A stretch of 64,000 nt of DNA from Coffea arabica (Eukaryota; Streptophyta; Magnoliopsida; Gentianales; Rubiaceae): assembly GCF_036785885.1 (NCBI RefSeq), contig NC_092323.1, positions 5,744,501 through 5,808,500 on the forward strand, in the 5' to 3' direction. Positions 51,501 through 63,274 of the stretch are shown in pieces. Position 1 is the stretch's first letter. Each line of letters begins with the position of its first letter. Made by a program: the position numbers and the translations under genes. The notes under the pieces were generated by a model, which had not been told where the DNA came from, ran no database searches, and worked only from the letters and a program-made list of their open reading frames with translations.

Positions 51501-52813
51501 GGACACTTTTCTGAAATATAATGACTATCAGGGGAAATCAATGTAAGTTACCCATTTTATCATTTTTATAGTCTATTTCCATCCCAATAAACTGAATGAT
51601 CACCCTTGTCCTTCCTTTTTTATGGATAACTTATCGTCTCTTTAGTTCTTCTTCAACTTAAACTAGCCTACAGCTCTAAAGAGAGATCTATCTCATGCAA
51701 AAGTTGGTAGATCAAATTTTCCGGCGGGAAAAAAATTGAAAGAAAATTTTCTCTTGTTCCAGTTTGGAGTTGAAACTTCAGGTCAGATTGACGAACTTGA
51801 AAGACAATTTCATGGGGATTGAGAAATCCAGAATGGAATAAAGAATAAGAATGTATTCATGGTTATTAGCTCGGCTAAGACCGAATGATAGTCTTTAGCA
51901 GCCACTTTGCATGTCTTTTATTTTCTGCTAGCAGCAATTCTGGTTGTTTCGCACTCCAAAATTTTTTGTATTACAGGGGGATGATGACAAATTTTATAAA
52001 ATAATAAACATGCAAGGAAATGCCTAAACCTGAGGTAAAATATAAGAAATGTGACAAGCACTTTAGATGAAAAGGATGGGCTTTGAGACATGGTTTGACG
52101 TTTAGATGAGTTCACATTCTGCTCTCACTCTTCCTCCCTTGAGCGAATATAGGTTAAATTCTGAGATGTTGCATGTAATATTTGAACAAGCAATGGAAAT
52201 TCATCAACAATTCTAAGCTTAGGTTAAGCTGGATTTGAACATAGCTTCAAGCACATTCACCTCTGAATAACTTAACAAAGAAAACATATTAAAACATTTC
52301 CAAATTAGCATGCTGTTGGTCGGTGCTTGTAAGTGAGCCTTCCGTATAAATCAATACACGTAGTTAAGTTCAACTCAAACCCTAAAAACGCAGGCGTGGG
52401 CATGACACAGAAAAAGGAAAAAGTAAACAGCTTGTAATTTTTATTAAGTAACACTAGAAGTTAACCAATATACATCACATTTAAGATAACAACCTAATTA
52501 CAAATGCTAACAATTTTACTTGTTCAACACACCTGATCAACATTAATCATGAATGATCACAATCCAACCTTATGCCGAAGAAAAACAGAAAGGAAAAATC
52601 GATTAGCAAACCTTCCCAGATTGCAAAAATGCACGCACACCTTTAGAAAATATATAACGATAAATATCTAATATCTCATTGGCGATAATGAGAACTTTAA
52701 TGCGGTATGAGAAGGAAATTATCTACGATGGGACGAAGCATTACGGAAGGATGTTCGGTGAGAGAGTCGGATCCGGAGGGGGAAGAGGAGGTGGATGCCT
52801 TGGATGCCGACAT
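40815..52813 (-). CDS. CLF: CURLY LEAF, Polycomb histone H3K27 methyltransferase
   Basis: Catalytic E(z) subunit of PRC2, which trimethylates H3K27 and silences floral homeotic genes. Exons in transcript order: 52813-52745, 48742-48641, 48549-48227, 47193-47032, 46351-46267, 46096-45950, 45834-45787, 45626-45555, 45420-44696, 44157-44001, 43906-43686, 43239-43108, 42374-42284, 41533-41486, 41417-41289, 41181-41104, 41006-40815; 2781 nt, 926 aa (Arabidopsis about 900). Exon 1 starts [11 protein letters not shown], like other CLF N-termini. [16 protein letters not shown] follows an acidic region (EZD-type); [21 protein letters not shown] is the Cys-rich C5 part; a SANT-like stretch lies at about 558-600; the CXC domain is about 674-748 ([20 protein letters not shown] core); SET is about 779-894 with NHSPDPNC (853-860) and [10 protein letters not shown]. 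One intron (41288-41182) has a GC donor. A possible extra 264-nt exon at 49794-49531 would give 1014 aa. Confidence 0.95.
45521..45549. repeat. (AG)n microsatellite in CLF intron
   Basis: About 14 AG units in the intron just downstream of the donor of the exon ending at 45555; the run starts 6 nt after it and reads (CT)n on the coding strand. Confidence 0.8.
45612..45770. repeat. ~79-bp tandem duplication spanning a CLF splice acceptor
   Basis: Copy 1 begins at 45612 (AGGTGGTTTCTCAGCCTAAT) and copy 2 at 45692 (AGGTGGTTCTCAGCCTAAT); both run through TACAGGAGTAAGCAATGAG and TTATGTTGGTATTGGAAGGG. They differ at a handful of sites, including one T missing in copy 2. Copy 1 contains the acceptor of the exon 45626-45555; copy 2 repeats that acceptor 79 nt further 5' in the transcript (exon start would be 45705). 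Confidence 0.9.
49531..49794 (-). CDS. Candidate extra exon of CLF with 13-residue repeats
   Basis: Open for 88 codons in phase 0 at both ends: acceptor TTCAATTAGAG before GCGGATC, donor GTAATAC after codon GCA. If included it inserts 88 residues after residue 23 of CLF without shifting the frame. The protein is acidic and proline-rich and consists largely of 13-residue units ([52 protein letters not shown]). It also contains ATGs at 49755 and 49743 (MPAF, MASA), so it could alternatively be an internal first exon. I know of no counterpart in Arabidopsis CLF. No transcript data are available, so it may simply be an open intronic repeat. Confidence 0.4.
49538..49715. repeat. 39-bp tandem repeat, about five copies
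   Basis: The word GGTCA(T/G) recurs at 49551, 49590, 49629, 49668 and 49707, exactly 39 bp apart, with a partial copy near 49538. Diverged at nucleotide level but the period never slips, so no copy has gained or lost bases. Confidence 0.9.
49834..52744. other. Rest of CLF intron 1
   Basis: About 2.9 kb of AT-rich sequence between CLF exon 1 and the candidate exon. Short frames at 51.02-51.22 and 51.92-52.12 kb (-) have no recognisable domain. A pyrimidine-rich run lies at about 50460-50515. No gene seen; long first introns often carry regulatory elements in plant Polycomb genes, but none can be pinpointed here. Confidence 0.45.
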
Positions 52814-55496
52814 TGCCGGTGGCAAAGTTGTCCGCCGACGTTGAGCAGGATCCTGCAATGGAGCTCCAAACAAAGATCCGATTCATTCAACGCCAAGACC
52901 AATGCGGCAGGAAATTTTTGGATTTGGTGGGCTGAAAGTTAAACTTAAAACCCTAGGCCATGCTGAATTTTAAGAGAGGGATGTCGGGGGACCATAAAGG
53001 AAGAATTCTGGTTATCTTTTTCGCTCTTTTTTCGTCTTTTACTAATATTGTCAACTATTCTATTCCCAGCGGCCGTTTTCTGAATGCGATGATTAGGATT
53101 TCATTTTTTTTCACTCAATTAAAATTCCAATCAGGAAGGGCTGAAGACGTAAGGATAATGAATTTAAAACTGAGGGTAGGTGATATTGACAGGACAAACT
53201 TAATCCTGCCAGAACAATTTGTTTGCGGAAATACAACATTGCCCTTTTGAAAACTTCCCGTCTGTATTTAGTTGTCCATCAAAGAAAAGACATGCAACTG
53301 GATTGGATATATTTGGATTGTATGGAAACCGTAGTCCTATTTCTAATAAGATCTAGAAAGATAACAATTCTTCTAACCCTTTCTCTTATTTTTTTTCCTT
53401 TTTATAAAAATTAAAGAATTCTAAAGGCACACGTTTTGCAAGTAGATCCAATCATATCTTACATATGCTTCTTAAACTTTATATATATATGTAATTTTTT
53501 TTGATTTATCGAGTTAAGTTATCAATACTTTTATTTTTCTTTTTTCAATAAGCACTTCATATTTTTCTTCATTTTGTGCTAATGGACAAGATTAACCATT
53601 CCATCATGTTTATGTAATCTATATAATATGAGCTGTATTATGTGTCTGTGTCGTTAACTGTTCTACATGTGATTCATTTCTTATACAATTATAATTTTTT
53701 AGTTCTTTATCTCTTAAACTTACTTTTTTAATTATTGTTACGATTGAATGGAGCGAAAACTGAATCCTCAAGTCATCTTACCAAAGACTGTCTATTCAAA
53801 TTGATTTCCAAATCATTGGCACACCAAAAATTCTTATAAAAGGGTTAGTGGAGACAAATTTTGATAGGACACTTCCATTTGAGCATGAAAAACAATCGCG
53901 CTTATTGGGTTTCCAAGGGTAATGTTGTCGTTCGAGGAACGGAAATTTGTGCAGTTAGCAATAAAACCGGAGGGTGAGACCGGCTTCTCTTCCCTTTTTT
54001 ATTAGTATTTTTTTTTTTTTCATCTTGTTCGGTGCGAACTTCGGTAGGTTGGGTCAAGGAAAGAGTAATTTTGGGGGGAAAACCTGATGCTTGGCCCAAG
54101 ATTTTGAATTATTCCCGACGTGTCGCTGTTTGCTTTGGGAGCAAAAGAAAATGGTCCAAGTTCCGGACACGACACGTTCTCGTTTTCCCTTTTGTTTTCG
54201 TTCCTTTATTTTTTTTGGGTAAATTTTCATTTAAATCCACGATACACTAGTGACTGTGGTCTTAATAGAAAAAACGTGATAAATTTCTTGTAGATGTAAC
54301 TTTTTTTTGGCTGCCAATCCCAAGGACCTGAGGATTCTCTAAACTTTTGCGCGTTTTATGGTTTAACAAATATGTTTGCTAGATTTAACATATTTCACTT
54401 TATAAATTTTACTTTTTAAAAAATTCCCTAACATAGGCACAGTGAGATAGTAAGATAATGTAAGACAAATGATCGTAAATGAAATACTCATGTATAAAGA
54501 TATAAAATTAAAATGATTAATCTTTTCTATGCCGACAGTGTATAAGCATTTGATGAATGATAATTTTTTAACTTTTGCACATATATCATGAATCCAATAA
54601 TAATAGTGTATACATTGTCAATGTATATGAGATTTATTCAAATTAAAATACACACGACAAATATACACATACAGACACTAACCCCCTCCCACCCCCCCCC
54701 CCCCCCCCCCAAACCCAAATATTAGGAATTTATAGCCCAAAACTACAAATTATTTGCCGTAGTTTTTTTTTGGGTTTTCTCAAGAGTTGTGCTAGGTCAT
54801 TTTAAAGTTGTCCAAATAAATCTCAGCGGCAAAGATTAAACTAAAATGGACAAAGAACCACGCAATTGGATTGGAGCAACAGCGTGTTGAAATTAGCCTT
54901 TTTTTAAAAAAAAAAAGCAGGCGGATTGATGAGTGCGTTGGTTCAATTTTTGCATAGCAGTAAGCGGCTGGAATGAATCAGAACGAGTTAAAAATATTGC
55001 TAAGGTACAATGGATTGGAAATAAAAGATTAATGCGTCATCTAGTAAAATGTGTGGGGTGGACTGTGGAGGAAAAATATGAATGGGTTCTCATTGAATAT
55101 GCAAAATCCTCAATATTGTGGCGTTATTGATATAAAATATCGATATAATAAGACATACAATCACTTACTACTATAACATAAGAAATATTATCGCAAAAAA
55201 AAAAAACAATAGTAAGGGTAAAAAAGAATACATTTAACCTTTTTTTTAATCATTTGATATAAATAGTACGCTATTCTCTATGTTGTCTAGTGCAACTGTG
55301 CAGCAAAAATGTCAGACATAAGGAACCAGAACAGCGATCACATCCGAAGAGAAATTGGGCCACCCGTGTAGAAGTTAAAAATCAATATCCGGCCCAGAAG
55401 ATGTTAGCCTTATCCAAAACTACAGGGAATAACGGATTGGAAGCTCAAGAGCAGAAACACGACCCAGCGATATTCCGTCGTGGCCGGAGGAGGGAT
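52814..55496. promoter_or_regulatory. Divergent upstream region between CLF and the 55.5-kb gene
   Basis: About 2.7 kb. The first 150 bp should be the CLF 5' UTR and proximal promoter (GC-richer). The middle is AT-rich with several short frames and no domain. A C19 homopolymer lies at 54692-54710. The part from about 55290 to 55496 continues the reading frame of the + gene upstream but lacks family support, so I treat it as its 5' UTR. Confidence 0.4.
54692..54710. repeat. C19 homopolymer
   Basis: Nineteen consecutive C in intergenic DNA. Length is subject to sequencing error. Confidence 0.8.
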
Positions 55497-57587
55497 ATGA
55501 AGGCCAGCGGCGGATTGCCTTTCGGAGGTCCACGCGCCGCCGCAATTGGACCTATACTCGTTGATCGCTGCAGGCCCACATATCGGTGCTACACCTCTTC
55601 CTCTCCCGGTACAGTTACAGAAAACCAAAACAAAAAAAGAAAGGCTTTGGTTAATACACAGTTCGTAGTTGTAGTGCTATGATTAAGCAGCTTAAATAGT
55701 TTTTTATTTGCTTTCTACTGCAGACCATGTTTCATTTATTAAAGAAGTAGCAGCCACTCAACCTCCACAGCATTTGAGTAATCTACTCAGAATGCTTAAG
55801 GTTAGAGGTAAGGTAATATTTTCATCAGACACTTTTTTCATGCTTAAATGGGGCCATCAGGATAAAATTTTGGCTTGTGAATCATAGTTTTTGGTAATCC
55901 GTGATTTAATGGATTGCGGATACTTTTCACTAAGAAATTTTCAGGCTGATGTATTGACTGGTAGCAGGCGATTCAATAATCTCTCCGGGAGCCAAGCGAG
56001 GGTTGATTCCTCTTGCTATACCTCTGTCTGAAAACACCTCAGGTGTGAATAAGGCTTGTGTTTGAGTTAAAAAGAAAAAAATAAACCAAATATATTGATT
56101 TGAGACCAATGTTCTATCTTTACACGTTGCTGCTTGTGTATAGGTTCTGTAACTGCTTTGCTGCGATGGCCTACTGCCCCGACTGGGTAAAGTAACTCTA
56201 ATCTTCTTTGCTGAGATGTTCTTCTTAGATTACTTGATCTCAATTTGTAGCATCCTTAGGATGGAGATGCCTGTGATACAAGTACAGAAGTATGGGGTAT
56301 GGCTTCTAGCCAAGAATGTAAGTCTGAGATGTTACACATCCTCAATTGGGGACAGTATGTTGCTTTACATGTTATTGTCGTATTCATTAGCTTTAGGTCT
56401 TCAAGATTGCATTATTGTGCTTCCCTTCATTTGCTTTGTTATCTGTCCAAATACAGGTGGATCAATACATTCACAGACTCTTGGCAGAAGAAGACATTAA
56501 AGGTCCCCAAGAAAGGAATGATGAGTTATTTCATGTCTCTGTTGGTGCTGAAGAGAAACTCTACCAGAAGGGTGACTTTGCTGCATCTGGGCTTTCGAGT
56601 GTGGATACATATCTTATCAAGAAGGTAGCACCAGGCATCTGTCATGCTACAAGAATGGTAGACTTGACAAAGGGTGCTAACTGGATATTCTTTTCCAGGT
56701 TGGCTTGTTTCCAGACATTTTAGAACGCAAAATCAAGCATCATTTCCAGAAGGGGGACCATGTAAGAAAATCGTTTTTGCTGCTCAGTCTCACTGCATGT
56801 TTCTTTGACATACTTGCTGATGTGAATATGATGGTGGAAGGTTTCAGCATTGGTGACTGGGGAATTCTATACCAAAAGGGAGCATTTTCCAGGATTTGGA
56901 CGGCCCTTTGTTGTCAATTCTGAAGTGCTGTTGAAGTCTGTATATTTCTTTCATGCCTTGCTTCTTTCAGCGCATTATTCTTTCTGTGTAAGGGACTTGC
57001 ATTCATATCGCAGGGTTGGACGGAACCTAGAAGCTAAAGATTCTGCAAGGGTGGCTTTGAAATCACCATGGTGGACTCTAGGCTGCAACTACCATGTAAG
57101 TATCAGTTATACTTGTATCTTAATATTTGACTATTCTATCTTCTATATGGCATATACTGCTGATATGTTTTGACATTTGATTGAAACTCTACGAGCATGT
57201 TTGCCTACTTTCACCCTATTCAGGAAGTTGCGAGCATTGCCCAGTGGGATGATGAACAAATTGAGTACATTAAAGAGAGAGTGACCAAAGAGGGAAGACA
57301 AGAAGATATAAAAAGGGGAAAGGAACCCGCTCAGGTAAAACCTGAAACGGTTCTAGATCCATATTGTGTTGTTTTAGTTCACATATCTCTTTCACCTTTT
57401 GGCTGTGTGTGCTTCAGTGTGTGTATACACCTTCCGTCGTTTACAGGTTGCTCTGGATGAAGCAGCTTTCTTGTTGGATTTGGCTTCTGTGGAAGGCACC
57501 TGGGATGACAATTTGGAGCGGATTGCTGAATGTTATCAGGAAGCTGGGCTCCATGAAATTGCCAAATTTGTGCTATACAGAAATTGA
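55497..57587 (+). CDS. Conserved plant protein of unknown function (At2g23370-like)
   Basis: Exons 55497-55608, 55724-55807, 55965-56042, 56144-56186, 56260-56317, 56457-56624, 56699-56761, 56841-56935, 57014-57095, 57224-57334, 57447-57587; 1035 nt, 344 aa. All junctions are GT-AG and in phase. The first 35 or so residues are Arg/Ser-rich with few acids (MKASGGLPFGGPRAA..., ending CYTSSSP), which looks like an organelle transit peptide; chloroplast is likely but not shown. The body has no domain I recognise. Landmarks are SPGAKRGLIPLAIPL, GVWLLAKNVDQYIHRLLAEED, VGLFPDILERKIKHHFQKGDH and a helical C-terminus (VALDEAAFLLDLASVEGTW, LHEIAKFVLYRN). In Arabidopsis a protein of this kind sits between CLF and an FPP gene, as it does here. 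The start at 55497 was chosen over the upstream in-frame ATG at 55290 because the latter adds a low-complexity, unlike-family stretch. Confidence 0.85.
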
Positions 57588-58164
57588 ACTGAAGTTGATT
57601 TTGGCATATGCATATCTTGCTTTCATGTACATTTCCAATTTTGTAATCTGCCGTCGCCTACAATTCCGGAATTACATCCGAAGATGATATTTTGGATTTA
57701 TGCTATGACGTTGATTATAACATTCAATTGAATTCAAGACCAAGTTTCTGTGTCTTCCCAAGTCAACTGCACAAGCAGGCCTTTGGCTCTGAGTTCTGCA
57801 AAAGTCCTAAAACCACTTATAGAGAGCAAACTCTCTCTTTCTCCGATGACCAACTTAAGATTTGAATACTCTCTTCGGTGAATGCTCTATCCTTGCAAGT
57901 TCTTGTGTTGAACATAGATGATCTGAATTATTCCTCCTCTCAAAATTGCTGTATTCTTGGTAAAATAAAAAAATTTAATTCTAATTCAATTGAAATGTAT
58001 TCTTTTGAATTTATATACAACAGAAGTAACAAAGATACACCCACCATCTCTCTCACACACAGATATGCAAGGCAAAAATCACACTGTAGTATTCTAGCCA
58101 AAAAAATTAAACCAATTTTCACTGTTACTGGATTCCGCCCCTTCAGTTTCAGCATTAGTCCAGC
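57588..58164. other. Convergent 3' region
   Basis: 577 bp between the stops of the unknown + gene and the FPP gene. Presumably both 3' UTRs. The + frame at 57878-58294 is antisense to the FPP last exon. Confidence 0.5.
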
Positions 58165-61100
58165 TTATGAAACTATTTTCTTGCAACTGCCGTTTCTCCC
58201 TCTCCTTAACAGCTTCTTTAGCAATCCTCCACTTCCCCTTTTCTTACTGGGAACAATAGCCAAAGAACCAATCTCAGCTTCATTATTTGAATAATTAACA
58301 CCATTTGAACTTGCCACTTTCTCTGGAGGTTCTATTGTCCAATTCGGGCCAAAGACAGAATAGCTATTACCCTCTAGAATAATTTCCTTGGTTTTAGGAG
58401 ACTTGAGATCCTCGGTCTCATATTTGTCTTCAGCTAGCATTTTATCTAGGAGAGATGACCGCTGGCGAGTATTCTTCTTAGGAGTTGTCATGGTCGCAAC
58501 AACAGGATTAGAAGGGCTAGAGACGACCTTATCAAAAAGGGCAGCCTCCATGGGTGAAGCCAATGCCTTTAACTGCTTCCCCAAGTTTAAGATAGTTTCT
58601 TGGCATTCCGCCAGCTTTTCTGAAGCTGCTACAATCTCCCAATCCTACAAATTCAAAGCAACAAAGGAAATTCATGAATCACGATATTTTCCAGTTTATT
58701 ACTAGGAGAGAAATGACTGAGTAAAGATTATGCCACCATCTATGAATTACGGAAAGATCTCAAAACAGTTCAACAAGCTAACTTAATCTTACTCCTATTT
58801 ACTGCTGTTGCGTTGGACAGAATAAGAGCTCTCATAATGTTTACGAGGTTGCCAAGCTCAACCCAATTATGAGAAGGAAAACCAGAAAGAGAACTAAACA
58901 TAGAAATCTGTTATTCTCAATGAGATTGCTGCAAGAACACTTATAATTTATTTTTCTTTTTGAAATTCTAGTAACTCTGGACATGCTTTTGATTTTCATC
59001 TTTTCTGCTTCTATAATACTGGTCCAAGAAGTTACAGGGTCTCACCATTTTGACTACAGTTATCCGAAAAGATGACATCAAAAGACTCCTTAAAACTTAC
59101 ACACACACACACACACACACTTGATGACCTTTCCAACTTGTTAACTTGCAATAACTTATCTATCAGTGCAGAAGTCCTAAATACTTTCAGAGAAAGCTCA
59201 TGTAAGTTAAGATAATTACAAGACACAATCATCATTTCTGAGGGTAGGAACTTACAGTTCGAAGTTCTCTTCCATGGTTGGCAATACCATCAACAGTTCC
59301 CTTTTCAACCATGCTGCAAATTGCACATTTCACAACTCTGAGAGGCCCTACAAGTAATAATTTCTCACATTAAAGGAAAAAAAATGTTGTACCTTTCCAT
59401 GGGAAGCTCTTGATCGTCATATGTCCCATTCAATTTTTGACAAGAACTTTTTTGGTTTGGCAGCTCCTTCTCTGTATACATGAGGTTTTCGCAAGCTTCC
59501 TTCAATTCATTTTTGGTCTCCATGAGCTGTCTCTCAAGCGCTTCCTTTACCTGCTTATGCTTTTGGTTTTGATGACTTGTTTTTTCCTTCATGGGCTTAG
59601 GAGATTCTACCTCCACCTGCAAAGTCTTGCTTGTTTTATTTGATTCCTGAAGTTGATTAATCAGGGATTCATTCTTAATAGCCTCTAATTGGAGTCTCCC
59701 TTCGAAATCATTCTCTGCTGATTCTTTATTCGGCAATTCATCTTTCAACCTTCTAAATTCTTTTCTAAAATTAGGCAGAACTTCTTCAACTTGAAAATGA
59801 CTGTGCTCATCGTTTGAAGCAGAAACAAGGGGCAAGGTGCACTTCTCTCCATTTTGGATGTTCAATTTGTTGGACTCTGAGACATGATTAGTTGCTCCAC
59901 TATCAGCTTCACTTTCGCTTCTTGATTCATCCCAATCAAAATAACTTCTGATTGCATCCTTCATGCTTGAAACATCTTGAAGAGAAAAGCAATGGTTCAT
60001 GATCCATTCCAAAGTACATGCTAATTGTTCCGCAAATGTTTCAAGACCAGACTTTCCATTTAACAAATCACTGCAAGTCTGAACAAACTGCTTTAAAGTG
60101 GTTGAGAGTTCAGAAGCTTTCCACTGAAACACACGACCAATATAGCCTGTAGGAGTCTCTGTATCCTTAAAATGTAATAAATTGTCATAGTTTCTTGACA
60201 ACACCTCTGTGTTACCATTATCCAGGGGTGGAATACTGATCCCTTCAATGAGTTCAATGATCTTATGTAACGATTTGTTTAAATTAAGCTGCACTTTCTG
60301 GCTGCTCTTTGTTGCTGTAGTATTGCAAGTTCCTTTGTCAGAAGAATCTTCCTCTAGAACATTACTAGATCTCTCAGACATGTCTTTTGTGACACATAAA
60401 GCATCATCTTGATTTGAGCTTTCCTTTTTGTCAGTGAGCTGAAAATTTGGATGACAGAATTGTGGCAAACCAGCTTTGATCTCATCAAGTATTTCATTTG
60501 GTTTTCTCTTCAACACTTGGCTTTGCTCCAAAACAATTTGTATTATGCTTTCGAACAAAATATGAGCTTTATTCGGTGATACATTTTGAGACAGGATTTG
60601 GTGGCTGGGCACTGATAGGTTAGACAGATGACATACTGGAATCATTGCACCATTAGGCTGAGTTCTCAAGGGACTCTGGGTTGCATCATTTTCCGCTAGA
60701 CGATTACTAGCTCCAGGTGGATCATCTGCTGATACAACAGCTAACTTTTCCATCTCAACAAAATCATCCATCAAACTCATGTCAGAAGCTCCAACTGTTC
60801 TGCTGGATGGTGTGCCCATTTGTTTTCCACTTCTTAATTGCTCCAGCTCCAATATGAAAGCAGAAGCCGAAGATTCAGTACAGCTGGTTTTGTCATCACT
60901 GCCCATATCAGACATGGACGCCACAGAGAAAGTGTGTAGGTAACGCTTGTTCTTCTCTGGTTCTGCTGTCTCGTGTCCTTCAAGCTGTTCCGGTGATTCA
61001 AGTTCACTCAATCTTTTGTTAAGGGCTTCTTTCAGAGTCCTATTTTCTTCTTCCATAAAACACAATTGCTCAGTCAAGAAACTGATCCTTTGCCTGAGGG

Positions 61101-63274
61101 TATCAGAAGCCATATCTGCCGAAATATCCATTGGACTGACTGGAGAAGGGTTGGACTTTCTTCTCCTTGTTTCAGCTTGATTCCTGCCCAACATTTCCAC
61201 TTCATTCTTCATTTTTGCCAAGGCAGCAGGGCCTGGCAACCTCTTACGGACAAGGATGCGTAGGCTTTGGCATTCTGATTCCAACTTTGCAATTTTCTTC
61301 ACACTTTCAAGATGTTGCTTGTGTGCAACCTCAGCAGTTCGGCGATTAAATTCTCTCTCCTCATTTCGAATCTCAAGTTCCTTCTCAAGCACACGAACCT
61401 CATATTTCAGAGAAACATTTTCTTTTTCTGTGGATTCTAGTCTGGTCACGAGGGAACTAAAGTCTACCTCCATCTGTGTTGTATGTTTATGTAATTCTTC
61501 AATCACTTTTTCCTTAGCCAAGAGTGCCTTGCTGAGCTGACCATTTTCACCATCCACTTTGGCAAGTCTTTTATTGGCCTCCGCTAACTTTTGATCCAGT
61601 ACAAATCTTGTACTTTCGAATTCTTTTGATGTTTTCATAACAGCATCATGAATTCTTTTCTCCTGCTCTTCTCGAACAAAACGTAACTGCAGCATACATT
61701 CCTTCAGAGCTGCATCCAGATGAAGTAACCTTTCTTCAGAAACTGATCTTTGCTGTAAAGCTTTCTCAAGTTCTTGCTTCAAAGATAATGCTTCTGTCTC
61801 TGTCTTCTCCCAGCCTAAATGACTCTTTTATCAGTGAGCTAGAAAAATTGCAGTGAAGTATACAATACCCAGACTTGTATGACTGAAGAATGTACACAGT
61901 TGGAAATCCAATGGCTATTATGAGTGAGCTCACCTGCAATGGCCTCCTGAGCAATTTTTGCCTGTTGCTTTGCAAAATCATCTTTGTTGTTGCACTCAGA
62001 GATGGCAGAAGAAAGCTTGTGATTCAAAATTTTCAGATCTAGTTCAAGTTGTGCTTTGTCACTCAAAAGTGTCTGCATAAGCAAAAACTACGTGATCAGC
62101 AAACAGTTTCTTCTTAAAAGAATAGCTACAGTCCAGGCCCCCAACCATTCTCTTCTGGAAAGGCATTAGATAGGAAAGGTGGGATAGTCCGCTAAAATGA
62201 CTTCATAGTTCAGATGCAACACTTATGATCAGCAACTGATTGAGCATGGGTAACTAATTGAATAAGGCAAGTGGATACTTGCAAAATACTGTAGCATCCA
62301 GGCCAAGTTCTATCTACGAATTTTCCGGTTTGACATTTTCTCCTGGATTTAATCTACATTATGCAAGTTAGTTAGTCAAATATTATCACATGATCCCCCT
62401 AAAATCTTGCTGAACTACCTGAACTCCCATGAGACAGAGCTTCTTCTTTTTTTTTTTTCTTTTCCAGCCTAATATTATTGACGACGACTACTATGAATAA
62501 AGCCTTGACTTTTCAGGCAAATCTTGATAGAACATAAAAGAGGATAAGTTTTGCAAAAAGTATAATCGTTTCTCTCCAACTGTCCCAAGTACAAAATTAG
62601 ATCTTTTGGTCAAACATATGCATTTTGTTAAGCATCTCGAGGTCGAATATAAGCATTTTGGTAAGCTGCTTGTCCGTCTAGGAGACTAATGGCGGATACT
62701 TTTATCAACCATGAATTATTAGGGATGCTATAAAAAATAATTGAACAGTAAGTCTCAACCTGCTAGTCACCTCTGGCATGTATGTATAAGAGGGGTAGCT
62801 ACATCCTAAGGTCATGAAATCAATGTTTTTCTACGAAAAACTTAGAAACTTCATAGGGCTCTAAAGATCCAGCTCCCATTGCACCCCAGAGAAAAAGGAA
62901 ATTGTGCCTGGTATTGTTCTTAATCAGCAAATTGAAAGTTAGCATACAAAGAATTCCACCAAAGATTACAGTCACAAGCTTCTTTATAGGCTAAGGAGGG
63001 TTCTTTCCATATCTGCCAATGCTTTGTCTAGCACTTACGTATTTTAATACTGCATAAATATAATGATCAGAATGGCTTATGTGTTTGTTCAATATCATTT
63101 GGATATACTGATATAGGTGATAGACAATGACATGAGATAGAAGCAAACTAATCGAAGAAATCATGACACATTTACCTCCTCTTCACCTCTGCTCAAAGAA
63201 AGGTTTGTCTTGTCATCGGAAATTATGGTCTTCTCAGTAGATCTTCTCTTCCAAAGCCATGATTTATGATCCAT
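58165..63274 (-). CDS. FPP7-like: Filament-like plant protein, long coiled coil (FPP7 type)
   Basis: Exons in transcript order: 63274-63176, 62072-61934, 61814-59393, 59313-59256, 58644-58165; 3198 nt, 1065 aa. The start MDHKSWLWKRRSTEKTI and GEEE linker are the hallmark of plant FPP proteins, which bind MAF1/WPP-domain partners at the nuclear envelope in tomato and Arabidopsis (known for the family). Residues 34-300 and 690-830 are heptad-like, rich in E, K, L and Q (KLAEANKRLAKVDGENGQLSKAL, LESTEKENVSLKYEVRVLEKEL), interrupted by a Ser-rich, less ordered middle. RKRLPGPAALAKMKNEVE and SLMDDFVEMEKLA are conserved FPP motifs. The C-terminus is basic (GGLLKKLLRRGRNG). The gene is complete in the window; an upstream 5' UTR exon is possible. 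One exon of 2.4 kb holds most of the protein. Confidence 0.93.
59099..59120. repeat. (AC)n microsatellite in FPP intron
   Basis: Eleven AC units in the intron between the FPP exons ending at 59256 and starting at 58644. Confidence 0.8.

Noticed and set aside
55290-55496. N-terminal extension of the + gene starting at an upstream in-frame ATG
   Set aside because: Open but low in conserved features; the internal ATG gives a transit-peptide-like start, so it is treated as 5' UTR.
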